A stretch of DNA of 39,340 nt from Deltaproteobacteria bacterium (GCA_016234855.1 JACRNO010000011.1:1-39340), one strand, 5' to 3'; counted from the stretch's first letter, positions 15,397-23,155 are shown. Notes: generated by a model from the sequence alone, not told the origin. Numbers and translations: made by a program.

Positions 15397-15581
15397 TCGT
15401 TAGTATGGCCCTCAGTCCAAATTTTGGAGAGCATTATAATATGATGGCCTTGTCGCTCAAAAAAATTATCCATACACGTCCATATGCGTCCGCATGTCGT
15501 ATTTACCTGCCGTCAAATGTCCTGTAGAATAGAATAAATCTACGCTCCCCGGCCTCATGAACCGGAGGAGTATCTTTAAAG

Positions 15582-15622
15582 GCCCGTAACCGTCCGGACG
15601 GCGGTTGCGGGCTTTTTCTTTT
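15582..15622 (+). terminator. Strong intrinsic terminator just before the head operon
   Basis: A 13-bp stem (15582-15594 with 15600-15612, two G-T pairs) with a 5-base loop is followed by TTTTTCTTTT. It ends 10 bases before the next gene's ATG. Placed in the rightward direction inside the late region, it would block read-through from the terminase side unless antiterminated. A 10-codon frame (ATG 15557 to TAA 15587) runs into the left arm of the stem, which hints at attenuation. Confidence 0.8.
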
Positions 15623-15631
15623 GGGGGCTTC

Positions 15632-15847
15632 ATGGCTGGGATAACGCTTACAGAAGCCGAGACTCATCTTACGACATGGCTCGATGCAGACAAGGCCGTG
15701 GCCAAGGGGCAGTCATTCTCCATTAGCGGCAAGACCTACACCCGCGCAGACGCAAGCGTGATACGCGAGAACATCGAGTTCTGGGACAGATACGTAAAGC
15801 GTCTATCCAGAGGCGGCATAAAAATCTTCGGAGGCACTCCGGTCTAA
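15632..15847 (+). CDS. gpW-like head-tail joining protein (DUF6148-type)
   Basis: A 71-residue protein, start at ATG 15632 after a GGGGG stretch. The sequence (ITLTEAETHLTTWLDADKAVAKGQSFSISGKTYTRADA, read in parts) fits the small gpW/DUF6148 group that sits before lambda-type portals. In lambda, gpW closes the packaged head and gives the tail a docking site. Its stop overlaps the portal start by one base (TAATG). The closeness of the terminator upstream is unusual. Confidence 0.7.
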   Translation: MAGITLTEAETHLTTWLDADKAVAKGQSFSISGKTYTRADASVIRENIEFWDRYVKRLSRGGIKIFGGTPV

Positions 15848-17025
15848 TGCTCAAGCTCGACGAACTCAAAATCAGGGAGAACGTGGTCGACCGCATTGTT
15901 CGATTCATCGACCCGGTGAAGGCCGAGAGGCGCTTCCGGGCCAGAGCCATGATGGCCCTTTCGGGAAGCTACATCGGCGCGTCTCGCGCTAAGAGGTCAC
16001 TCAGCCAGTGGAGGACGAGCTGGGGCGACGCGGACAGCGACACGCTCTTTGACTTGCCGATACTCCGCGACCGTTCACGTGATCTTGTCAGGAACGCGCC
16101 TCTTGCGACAGGTGCCATTAATACCGTCTGCACGAACGTCGTGGGAACGGGACTCAAGCTTCAGTCGCGGATTGACAGAGAGACGCTCGGTATGGACGAG
16201 GAAGAGGCCGACGCATGGGAGGCCGCAACAGAGCGCGAGTTCCGGCTCTGGGCAGAGTCGCAGGAGAGCGACGCTGGCCGCACCCTTACCTTCGCTGGCG
16301 TCCAGAACCTCGTTTTCCGCTCGGCCCTTGAAAGCGGTGACGTATTCATTTTAATGCCTTACATCGAAAGAACCGGCTCTCCCTATGGCTTGAGCTTGCA
16401 GGTCATCGAAGGCGACAGGGTTTGCAACGAGGCAAACGCGCCTGACGGTCCGGAGGTCTTCGGCGGCGTGAAGAAGGACTCCTACGGCGCGCCCATTGCC
16501 TACCACATCATGGATCAGCACCCGGGGAGCATCCTCGGGCTAAGGAAAAGGTCATGGACGATAGTTCCAGCCTTTGGGGAGGCCTCCGGCAGGCGGAACG
16601 TCATGCATCTATTCTGGCAGATGCGGCCCGGACAGACAAGGGGCGTGCCGTATCTTGCGCCTGTGATTGAACCTCTCAAACAACTCGATAGATACACCGA
16701 GGCCGAGCTAATGGCGGCGGTCATAAGCGGCATGTTCACGGTCTTCATCAAGAGCGAGACCGGAGACGGCATGGTCTCTCCCATGACGCCAACATCGGAG
16801 ACCGGAGGTAAGACTGAGGACGAGGATTATAAGCTCGCAAGCGGCGCGATAGTGGGGCTTGCGACCCCAAGAGGCCGAATACGGCCTTTGACCCGTTCGT
16901 GCTGGCAATACTCAGGCAGACCGGAGTCGCGCTTGAGCTTCCCTTCGAGGTGCTCGTCAAGCATTTCACGGCCTCGTATTCGGCGGCAAGAGCCGCGCTC
17001 CTTGAGGCATGGAAGTTCTTCATGA
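15847..17025 (+). pseudogene. Portal protein (lambda family), N-terminal part, frame-broken
   Basis: The first about 340 residues match lambda-type portals: WRTSWGDADSDTLFDLPILRDRSRDLVRNAPLATGAI near the N-terminus, GTGLKLQSRID, FRSALESGDVF and LAPVIEPLKQLDRYTEAEL. Similarity stops after KLASGAIVGLA near 16863 and the frame continues with unrelated residues to 17025. The rest of the portal follows in another frame. Homologues have roughly eight residues of the PGEDIxFA kind at this point, which are missing, so a short deletion shifted the frame. The portal forms the ring through which DNA enters; as assembled it cannot be made whole. Confidence 0.85.
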
Positions 17026-17399
17026 CGAGACGTTATTGGCTCTCTGTCAACTTCTGCCAGCCCGTCTACGAGGCGTGGATGGAGGAAGCGGTCTCTATGG
17101 GGAGGATTTCCGCCCCGGGCTTTTTCGACGACCCGCTTATAAGAAAGGCCTATTGCGGCACCGAGTGGGTTGGCCCTGCCAAGGGCATGATAGACGAGAG
17201 GGCCGAGGTAGAAGCCGCACAGTTGCGGGTCGAGATGGGCATCTCAACGCTTGCCGAAGAAACAGCGGCCCTGACCGGCGGGGACTGGGAGAAGAAGCAC
17301 GTCCAGAGCGCAAAGGAATTTCGGATGAGGAAAGAGGCGGGGCTTATCATCGACAAACAACCCGCGCAGAAGGTGCAGTTGGCGGCTCAGCCGAATTGA
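16863..17399 (+). pseudogene. Portal protein, C-terminal part
   Basis: The portal continues in a second frame from DPKRPNTAFDPF, with LRQTGVALELPFEVLVKHF, YSAARAALLEAWKFF and FFDDPLIRKAYCGTEWVGP, all typical of the stem and wing of lambda-type portals, and ends in a Gln/Ala-rich tail. About 178 residues remain. No ribosome site lies before it, so it belongs to the upstream fragment. It is followed after 9 bases by the protease gene. Confidence 0.85.
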
Positions 17400-17408
17400 A
17401 AGGAAGAA

Positions 17409-18722
17409 ATGAAACTCATAGACATCATAACTTCGCCATGGGCGATCATGCCGGAAAAGCTCGTCGAGCTTCGCGGCATATACGAGACGCATCTCAAGGG
17501 CGAGAAGATAGACATAAAGGCCGTGGAGGCGCGGATTGGCAAGCCTCTCGACAACCGGCCGCAGGGTTACGAGGTCGTCGACGGCGTTGCCGTCATACCA
17601 ATCGACGGCGTGATAGCAAAACGCATGAACCTATTCAGCCAGATATCCGGCGGGGTATCGACCGACTTGCTTGCACGGGATTTCAAGGCCGCCATCAATG
17701 ACCCGTTAGTAAAGGCGATAGTCCTTGCTATCGACAGCCCCGGCGGGACAGTTGACGGCACGGTGGATATAGCGCGTCTTGTCTACGAGTCGAGGGGCGT
17801 AAAGCCTATAGTGGCATATACCGACGGGACAATGGCCTCTGCCGCCTACTGGATAGGCTCGGCAGCGGATAAAGTTTACATCGGGAATGACGCGACGCTT
17901 GTCGGCTCTATCGGGGTCGTGGCCACGCATCAAGACATATCGAAGGCACAGGAGATGGCAGGGGTAAAGACCACGGAGGTATATGCAGGGAAGTACAAGC
18001 GCATCGTCTCACAGTATGCGCCATTGACTGAGGCGGGACAGGCGTATCTTCAGGACAGGGTCGATTATCTCTATTCGGTATTCGTATCGGCCGTGGCTGA
18101 TAACAGGGGCGTGCCGGTCGAGAAGGTCTTGAAGGGCATGGCTGACGGCAAGGTGTTTTCAGGCAGACAGGCGATCGAGGCGGGCCTCGTGGACGGTGTT
18201 GCCACGCTGGACGCGCTCATCGCGGATATGAAATCCGGCGGTGTTCCGGGCAAGATAAAAGCAAAGGAGGAGATCATGGCGGAAGAGAAAAAAGAAGAGA
18301 TGGCAGTCATCACGGCCGAGCTTCTAAGCGAGAATCATCCTGACGTCTTCAAGGCGATTCAGGAACAAGGCTCTAAGGCCGAGAGGGAGCGGATACAGGG
18401 TGTATTCTCGCTCTTTAGAACCGGCAGGGAGAAACTCATTACGGAGTTTATGTTCGACGGCAAATCGACGAAGGCCGACGCATCGGTTGCGATACTCGAG
18501 GCAGAGGACGCGAGGAAGGAGGCGCATCTGAAGGCGCTCAAAGATGATGCCTCTGCGATAAAGGTGCCGCACGCCGAGCCGGGCGACATGGCTTCCGCAT
18601 CCGGAGAGAAGAAGATTGAAGAGCTGGTAAACAGCTACAAGAAAGAGAACGGGTGCTCGGACAAGGACGCCCTGCTTGTAGTATCCAAAACACATCCCGA
18701 ACTATTCAGGGAAAGGAGGTAG
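17409..18722 (+). CDS. Head maturation protease, S49/SppA type, fused to scaffold region
   Basis: A 437-residue protein. The S49 peptidase domain (about 50-275) has AIDSPGGTVDGT, the nucleophile in TMASAAYW (Ser144), and the general-base Lys195 in AGKYKRI, the Ser-Lys pair of short SppA-like and lambda gpC proteases. After about residue 280 the chain becomes charged and helical (AEEKKEEMAV...), as in the scaffold part of gpC/Nu3. It cleaves itself, the scaffold and other head proteins during procapsid maturation. The ribosome site AGGAAG precedes the ATG. An in-frame internal start at 18276 probably makes the scaffold alone. The last bases contain the ribosome site of the next gene. Confidence 0.85.
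   Translation: MKLIDIITSPWAIMPEKLVELRGIYETHLKGEKIDIKAVEARIGKPLDNRPQGYEVVDGVAVIPIDGVIAKRMNLFSQISGGVSTDLLARDFKAAINDPLVKAIVLAIDSPGGTVDGTVDIARLVYESRGVKPIVAYTDGTMASAAYWIGSAADKVYIGNDATLVGSIGVVATHQDISKAQEMAGVKTTEVYAGKYKRIVSQYAPLTEAGQAYLQDRVDYLYSVFVSAVADNRGVPVEKVLKGMADGKVFSGRQAIEAGLVDGVATLDALIADMKSGGVPGKIKAKEEIMAEEKKEEMAVITAELLSENHPDVFKAIQEQGSKAERERIQGVFSLFRTGREKLITEFMFDGKSTKADASVAILEAEDARKEAHLKALKDDASAIKVPHAEPGDMASASGEKKIEELVNSYKKENGCSDKDALLVVSKTHPELFRERR
18276..18722 (+). CDS. Scaffolding protein from an internal in-frame start (Nu3-like)
   Basis: Inside the protease gene an ATG at 18276 is preceded by a near-perfect ribosome site (AAAGGAGG, 18264-18271), much better than expected by chance within a coding region. 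It is in frame and would give a 148-residue charged, mostly helical protein ending at the same stop. Lambda makes Nu3 in this way from within gene C. The scaffold guides capsid protein assembly and is then degraded by the protease. The call rests on ribosome-site strength and the lambda precedent. Confidence 0.6.
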   Translation: MAEEKKEEMAVITAELLSENHPDVFKAIQEQGSKAERERIQGVFSLFRTGREKLITEFMFDGKSTKADASVAILEAEDARKEAHLKALKDDASAIKVPHAEPGDMASASGEKKIEELVNSYKKENGCSDKDALLVVSKTHPELFRERR

Positions 18723-18728
18723 ACGATT

Positions 18729-19112
18729 ATGATGGGTGCGACTTCAGGACTTGAGAAATCCGTAAAATGCACGGCCGCGCTTGCGACGGCTTACCTTATA
18801 GCCAAGTTCGGCGCGGACGACGACACGCTCTCGCAGGCGACCGCCTCTACCGAGGAACTCGTCGGCGTCTTTCAGCATACGACCACGGCAGTTGGCGAAG
18901 AGGTCAGGGTCATGCTCGACGGCATAAGCCGCGTTGTGCTCGGAGGGACGGTTGCAAGAGGCAACTACCTTACGAGCGACGCCAACGGCAAGGCCGTTAC
19001 TGCCGCTCCGGCGGCTGGCGTCAACGCCTGCGTCATAGGACAGGCATTAGCGTCGGGTGTAGCCGGAGACATAATCCCGGTGCACATCGAAAAGACAAGG
19101 ATACAGGGTTAA
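18729..19112 (+). CDS. Capsid decoration-type protein (DUF2190)
   Basis: A 127-residue protein of the DUF2190 type, which usually lies between the head protease and the major capsid gene and is thought to decorate or stabilise the capsid. Visible marks are the alternating beta pattern (EVRVMLDGISRVVLGGTVARGNYLTSDANGKAV, read in parts) and the Ala/Gly-rich IGQALASGVAGDIIPV segment. A strong AAAGGAGGT site (18712-18720) fits either ATG 18729 or ATG 18732. High expression would be expected. Confidence 0.75.
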   Translation: MMGATSGLEKSVKCTAALATAYLIAKFGADDDTLSQATASTEELVGVFQHTTTAVGEEVRVMLDGISRVVLGGTVARGNYLTSDANGKAVTAAPAAGVNACVIGQALASGVAGDIIPVHIEKTRIQG

Positions 19113-19130
19113 CGAAAAGGAGGATAGACA

Positions 19131-20069
19131 ATGCCGGAATCACGCTCGCTTCACATAGACGCAATCTTAACGAACCTCTCGGTCAAGTATCGCAACGCCG
19201 ACATGATATGGCCTCTCATCATGCCCGTCGTTCAGGTGGGCAAGAGGTCGGATAAGTTCTTCAGGTACGACAAGGCGGACTCGTTCAAGCTCGCGGACGA
19301 CAAGATCGGCCCCAAGAGCATGCCCAACGAGGTCGACTGGGGCATGACGACCGACAACTACTCGGTCAAAGACCACGCGCTCGGCGACTGGCTGCCGCAG
19401 GAGGTCTTGGACAACGCGGACAGCCCGATTCAGCCCGAGGTGGATACCAACGACTTTCTCAACATGCTCCTTGACGTGGCCGAGGAGAAGCGTGTCGCTG
19501 ATATCGTCTTCAACGCGGCCTCGTATCCGACGGGCAACAAGGTGACGCTCTCGGGCGCGGCCCAATGGGGAGGAGGCTCCGACAGTCCGATAAACGACAT
19601 CATCACGGCCATCGAGGGGTGCTTCATGCGCGCCAACACCCTCGTCTTCGGGCTGGACACGTGGCTGAGGCTCAGGCAGAACCCGGCGATACTCGACGCG
19701 GTCAAGGCCGCGACCCGGTTGCAGGCCAACGGAGGCGGCCTTGCCACGCAGTCCGAGGTCGCCTCGCTCTTTGACGTCGAGAGGGTCTTGATCGGACGCT
19801 CGCGCTACATATCGACCAAGGAAGGCCAGACGCCAGCGTATACGCGGCTCTGGGGCAAGCATGCGGCTGCGCTTCACGTCGTGCCGAATCCGGGCATAAA
19901 GAGCGTAACCTTCGGCCTGACATTCTCCGAGACCAACAGGCTCACCCAGAGGGACTTCGACCCTAAGCGCGGGGTCAAGGGAGCGCACTACCTGAAGGTC
20001 GCGTGGAACTCGGATGAGAAGGTCATAGCGAGCGACCTGGGCTACATGATTGAAAACGCGGTCGCGTAA
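19131..20069 (+). CDS. Major capsid protein
   Basis: A 312-residue protein, the expected size and place for the major head protein, straight after the decoration gene and with a good ribosome site (AAAGGAGGAT). It contains MIWPLIMPVVQVGKRSDKFFRY near the N-terminus, the VDWGMTTDNYSVKDHALGDWLP region, and a C-terminal FGLTFSETNRLTQRDFDPKRGVKGAHYLKVAWNSDEKV (read in parts), all in the style of HK97-fold coat proteins of phages with DUF2190 neighbours. No long N-terminal delta domain is present, which agrees with a separate scaffold. Confidence 0.8.
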   Translation: MPESRSLHIDAILTNLSVKYRNADMIWPLIMPVVQVGKRSDKFFRYDKADSFKLADDKIGPKSMPNEVDWGMTTDNYSVKDHALGDWLPQEVLDNADSPIQPEVDTNDFLNMLLDVAEEKRVADIVFNAASYPTGNKVTLSGAAQWGGGSDSPINDIITAIEGCFMRANTLVFGLDTWLRLRQNPAILDAVKAATRLQANGGGLATQSEVASLFDVERVLIGRSRYISTKEGQTPAYTRLWGKHAAALHVVPNPGIKSVTFGLTFSETNRLTQRDFDPKRGVKGAHYLKVAWNSDEKVIASDLGYMIENAVA

Positions 20070-20092
20070 CTTAAAACCGACAGGAGGAACCA

Positions 20093-20239
20093 ATGCCGAA
20101 ATACATCGTAAAGAACACACACATCAAGCACGCTGCCCCGGGCGACGAGAAGGCCAAGACCTACGGCCCAGGGGACGAGATAGAGCTGACAAAGGAAGAG
20201 GCCGCGGCGCTCGTGCCAAACGTCGAGCCTAAGAGATGA
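20093..20239 (+). CDS. Small head protein of 48 residues, function unknown
   Basis: A short gene with a clear GGAGG site (20083-20087) and ATG at 20093. The product (YIVKNTHIKHAAPGDEKAKT, then YGPGDEIELTKEEAAALVP) has the beta-turn-beta pattern of small phage head or neck proteins; a later gene at 20961 encodes a similar-looking small protein. Its stop overlaps the next start (ATGA). No family is named with confidence. Confidence 0.65.
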   Translation: MPKYIVKNTHIKHAAPGDEKAKTYGPGDEIELTKEEAAALVPNVEPKR

Positions 20240-20541
20240 CTTTCCGCGAGGATATGACCGGCGTCTCGGCCGAGATAATAGACGCGCTCGGCGAGGGCGC
20301 AAGCTACGATGACGGAACCGGCTCAAGGGGAATCACGGTCGTATTCGACCCCCCGGTGCTCGGCGTCAACCCGTATACCGGCGAGGCCGTAAATACCGCG
20401 CCGGTTGCGTTCGCCAAGACCGGGGACGTGCCTGCGGCCAAGCATAAGGACGCTCTAACCGTAGCCGGAGTCGCCTACGAGATACTCAAGGCAGAAAACG
20501 ATGGACATGGCATGACTACGTTGACGCTGAATAAACTCTAA
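20236..20541 (+). CDS. Head-tail attachment protein (FII-like)
   Basis: A 101-residue protein in the position of lambda gpFII. It begins MTFREDMTGVSAEIIDALGEGASY and has a beta-rich C-terminal half (DALTVAGVAYEILKAENDG) with the HGMTTLTLNKL end, compatible with the phage head-tail attachment family. This protein would make the joint onto which the tail docks. It is coupled on both sides (ATGA, then TAATG). Confidence 0.65.
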   Translation: MTFREDMTGVSAEIIDALGEGASYDDGTGSRGITVVFDPPVLGVNPYTGEAVNTAPVAFAKTGDVPAAKHKDALTVAGVAYEILKAENDGHGMTTLTLNKL

Positions 20542-20960
20542 TGGCGAACACGGACACAGTAAAGGCGATAACCGCTAATTTGAGCTCGATACTCGCGGGA
20601 CTCGGATTCAAGATAGAAGACTTGAGCACTGACCCGTCGATGTCTGCGACCCCGGTTTGCGTTGTCCTTTACGAGGGCGAGGAGTTCGAGTATGGACACG
20701 GGCAGAGGCCGCTCTACAACGAAGTGAAATATCTCTTGAAGATACTGCTGAACGACCCGAAGCCCGGGACGTCGCGGGATAAATACGCGCAGCACGTCCA
20801 CGCGATACGCGATGCCGTAACCGTCAACGCTTTGAACACCGGCGACCTTGCAACATCAAGGCTCGTCTCGCTCGTAAACACGACGGACGTGGCAATCACC
20901 TACGAGCCGCCGGTCAGCACCATCGATTACAGGATGAACGTCCGTTACAGGGAGGTTTAG
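20541..20960 (+). CDS. Tail terminator/completion-like protein
   Basis: A 139-residue alpha/beta protein in the position of lambda gpU, between head-tail joining and tail tube genes. It begins with DTVKAITANLSSILAGLGFKI, followed by the beta strands VCVVLYEGEEFEYGHG and YLLKILLNDPKPGTSRDK, and ends in TIDYRMNVRYREV. Tail terminators cap the tail tube and set where it ends. The assignment rests on length, pattern and gene order. Confidence 0.55.
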   Translation: MANTDTVKAITANLSSILAGLGFKIEDLSTDPSMSATPVCVVLYEGEEFEYGHGQRPLYNEVKYLLKILLNDPKPGTSRDKYAQHVHAIRDAVTVNALNTGDLATSRLVSLVNTTDVAITYEPPVSTIDYRMNVRYREV

Positions 20961-21128
20961 ATGGAGATACTTGTCAAGCAGGATTTTGAAAGCCCGGCCC
21001 ACGGCCGGATGTTGAAGGGAACGGTGCGCGAGGTGGAGGACGTTGACGGACGCGCATTCATAAGGGCCGGGCTTGCAGAGGAAAGCAAGCCTAAGAAGCC
21101 AGCCCCGAAAAGCGACAAGGAGGGTTAA
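20961..21128 (+). CDS. Small 55-residue protein before the tail tube gene
   Basis: The ATG at 20961 directly follows the preceding stop and is served by GGGAGG at 20950-20955. The product has an N-terminal beta pattern (MEILVKQDFESPAHGRMLKG, then VEDVDGRAFIRAG) and a Lys/Pro-rich tail, similar in style to the small protein at 20093. Its end contains the AAGGAGGG ribosome site of the tail tube gene. Function is unknown. Confidence 0.65.
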   Translation: MEILVKQDFESPAHGRMLKGTVREVEDVDGRAFIRAGLAEESKPKKPAPKSDKEG

Positions 21129-21131
21129 CAA

Positions 21132-22226
21132 ATGGCAGACAATAAAATCTATCTCGCCATCGGAGAAGAGGCCGCGAGGGGCACGGCCGAGTCGACGAAC
21201 GTCGGCTTCGTGCCACTCATCAGCTCGTCCATCCCCAAGTCCGAGTTCGACGACAAACCGAGGGGCGAGTTCCGGGGGGACGACTCGGCGCTCGGCGAGA
21301 CGACTATCCTGAGGATGAGCCAGAAGTGGAGCGCGTCGCTCGAAGTCCCGTTTTTCACCGAGGCGGGCGGCACGCTCAAGGCCGCAATCGCCGACCTCAT
21401 ATATCACTTCATGGGCGGCAAGTACTCAGCGCAGGGCGGGACGACCGGCCAGTATTATCACATGATGTTTCCGGTGACCGACCCGTATTCGGCGAGCTAC
21501 CTAGGAGACAAGGCGCTCACGCTCGACTTCAATATCAACGAGGGCGCGGTCGTGAAGAACTGGCCGTTTGTGGGCGGCAGGGTCAAGGCCCTCTCCTTCG
21601 ATCAGGAGCCGGGGCAGGCGCTCAAGATGACGGCCGAGCTGTTCGGCCAGAAGAGGAATGCGGCAACGACCGCCGTGCCGACCCCGGCCTATCCGACAGA
21701 GAATCTGCGGTGCGACTACAACAACCTGAAGGTCTATACGGGCGCGATAACGAGGACAGGTTCTTGTCCCGGGTTCACCGATTTTACGTTCGGCTCAGCC
21801 ACACAGATAAAGCCGGACAAGATTTCACTCAAGATCGAGAACGGCGCAGAGGACGTGCTCCGGATATCCGGCCTCGATTATCCGGACAAGACGCGGCTGG
21901 GCAGGTTCAAGGCAACCCTTGAGCTGACCATTGACTGGGAAGACCCTGCGACAGGGTTCTCGTCCGTGGACGAGTTTACGGCGTGGTACACGAGCGCGGC
22001 GTCGACCAACTTCTTTCTGCACTGGGATACCGGGACGCAGGCCGCGCTCGGCAACAACCACCAGCTCTATATCGACCTGCCGGTCATGCAGAGGATGGGC
22101 GGCGAGCCGGATTACAACCTCGACAAGGACCCGATGATATCGCTCAAGTACGAGGCGCTCTTCGACGCGGCCGTGTGCAAGTACCTCGTGGGGATAATGT
22201 TGAAGAACACGGTCGCAACCATTTAA
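21132..22226 (+). CDS. Phage tail tube protein
   Basis: A 364-residue protein, larger than simple tail tubes and fitting the phage tube type with two similar beta-barrel halves. It contains YLAIGEEAARGTAESTNVGF near the N-terminus, LRMSQKWSASLEVPFFTEAGG, LTLDFNINEGAVVKNWPFVG, and a C-terminal immunoglobulin-like part around QLYIDLPVMQRMGG. Such proteins stack as hexamers around the tape measure. It is followed by the two chaperone frames and the tape measure, as in other long-tailed phages. The ribosome site is AAGGAGGG. Confidence 0.75.
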   Translation: MADNKIYLAIGEEAARGTAESTNVGFVPLISSSIPKSEFDDKPRGEFRGDDSALGETTILRMSQKWSASLEVPFFTEAGGTLKAAIADLIYHFMGGKYSAQGGTTGQYYHMMFPVTDPYSASYLGDKALTLDFNINEGAVVKNWPFVGGRVKALSFDQEPGQALKMTAELFGQKRNAATTAVPTPAYPTENLRCDYNNLKVYTGAITRTGSCPGFTDFTFGSATQIKPDKISLKIENGAEDVLRISGLDYPDKTRLGRFKATLELTIDWEDPATGFSSVDEFTAWYTSAASTNFFLHWDTGTQAALGNNHQLYIDLPVMQRMGGEPDYNLDKDPMISLKYEALFDAAVCKYLVGIMLKNTVATI

Positions 22227-22238
22227 CGGAGGTTTACG

Positions 22239-22619
22239 ATGGCGATAATCAGTTTCGACAAAGATGCGCTGATAGACTACGCGCCCGAGTACGGCGGCAA
22301 CAGAGACTCGGAAAATCCGTGCGTGGTGAGGCTCAGGTTCGTTCCGTATTCGAAGGTGCAGCAGTACTCAAGGCTCATAGCTCTTAGAAATAAGGACGCG
22401 AAGAGCGACGTGACAAAGGCCATCGAGGCCGCTCAGGCGATCCAGAAGAAGCAGTTTGTCGAGAGCGTTGAGTCCGTATCCGGCTTTTTCGTGGCAGGCC
22501 AAGAGGTCAAAGACCCTGCCGAGTTCTACGAGACGGCTGACACCGACCTGATACTCGAGATAATCAGGGCAATGGAGTCGTCCGCGAGGCTCACCGAGGG
22601 ACAGAGAAAAAACTCGTAG
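22239..22619 (+). CDS. Tail assembly chaperone, upstream frame (gpG-like)
   Basis: A 126-residue protein between tail tube and tape measure, the position of lambda gpG. It begins MAIISFDKDALIDYAPEYGG and ends TEGQRKNS. Near its end the codons AGA AAA AAC form a slippery A AAA AAC heptamer, allowing some ribosomes to move back one base and continue into the next frame. The short form and the extended form together would coat the tape measure and recruit tail tube subunits. GGAGG precedes the start. Confidence 0.75.
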   Translation: MAIISFDKDALIDYAPEYGGNRDSENPCVVRLRFVPYSKVQQYSRLIALRNKDAKSDVTKAIEAAQAIQKKQFVESVESVSGFFVAGQEVKDPAEFYETADTDLILEIIRAMESSARLTEGQRKNS

Positions 22620-22659
22620 CGGGCTTGCGTTGGGCGTTCAAGACCCGCGACGCAAGCCC
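22607..22659 (+). promoter_or_regulatory. Programmed -1 ribosomal frameshift signal
   Basis: The heptamer A AAA AAC (22607-22613) is in the correct phase for -1 slippage of the upstream frame. Seven bases later starts a perfect 10-bp stem, GGGCTTGCGT (22621-22630) with ACGCAAGCCC (22650-22659), with a possible GGG/CCC pairing in the loop. The 0-frame stop at 22617-22619 lies between heptamer and stem. Slippage reads on as LVAGLRWAFKTRD into the downstream frame, producing the long chaperone. Confidence 0.85.
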
Positions 22660-23014
22660 GTTCGCATGCGAGACATGCGGAGACAGGGACAGGGAGGCGC
22701 GGAACTGCTACAACGCCCTCGACCTGTCAAACGACGCGCTTGCAGTAAGCGATTACACGGACGAGGTCAAGGCCGCGCTCTCGGAGAGGAACGCGAAGAA
22801 GGTCTTTACCCTCGGCGACATGCGGCTCTACGAATGCCCGCTGAGTTACTTAAGCGAAGACACAAGGGACATTATCCAGATGGTCTTTCTCATGGACTCG
22901 ACCAAGCGCCTGCTTTTTTCCGGCGAATGGGGAGACCAGCCCGCGTGGCTTGTGGAGGCCTATGGGATTTTTCTTTCCGAGAGCGCGGCATACATAAAAG
23001 AGGAACGAGATTGA
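22613..23014 (+). CDS. Tail assembly chaperone, frameshift extension (gpT-like)
   Basis: This frame has no ATG and no ribosome site at its beginning; a TTG at 22625 is the only near start. It is best read as the extension made by -1 frameshifting from the gene at 22239, giving a fusion of about 258 residues. The extension carries CETCGDRDREARNC, a possible metal-binding Cys cluster, and an acidic helical end (YGIFLSESAAYIKEERD). In lambda, the T part binds the tail tube protein. It ends just before a repeat element and the tape measure gene. Confidence 0.75.
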   Translation, partial: LVAGLRWAFKTRDASPFACETCGDRDREARNCYNALDLSNDALAVSDYTDEVKAALSERNAKKVFTLGDMRLYECPLSYLSEDTRDIIQMVFLMDSTKRLLFSGEWGDQPAWLVEAYGIFLSESAAYIKEERD

Positions 23015-23029
23015 AACCTCTAAAATTCG

Positions 23030-23154
23030 TGAGACCTCTCAAAAAGCTCCGGATGCGAGGCGGCGAGGAGCGACGAACGAGGCGTATGCCGCATATACGC
23101 CGCAGTGAGGAGCGACGAAGACAACGAAGCAGACGGACTTTTTCAGAGGTCTCA
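23030..23154. repeat. MITE-like inverted-repeat element, 125 bp
   Basis: The ends are 17-bp inverted repeats, TGAGACCTCT(C/G)AAAAAG, differing at one base (23030-23046 and 23138-23154). The interior has a 13-bp direct repeat, GAGGAGCGACGAA (23065-23077 and 23107-23119), around a palindrome GGCGTAT...ATACGCC. It carries no gene. It fills the gap between chaperone and tape measure genes, and its right end supplies the AGAGGT ribosome site of the tape measure gene. The structure suggests a non-autonomous mobile repeat. Confidence 0.75.
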
Positions 23155-23155
23155 A

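Noticed and set aside
16899-17399. Portal C-terminal frame as an independent gene
   Set aside because: It starts without a ribosome site and continues portal homology; it is a fragment of the upstream gene.
19167-20120. Leftward open frame of 317 codons over the capsid gene
   Set aside because: Arg/Val/Leu-rich composition without a ribosome site; a shadow of the major capsid gene.
23105-23155. Extended N-terminus of the tape measure protein from a start at 23105
   Set aside because: The extra codons lie wholly in the repeat element; ATG 23156 has an AGAGGT site and begins the conserved sequence.
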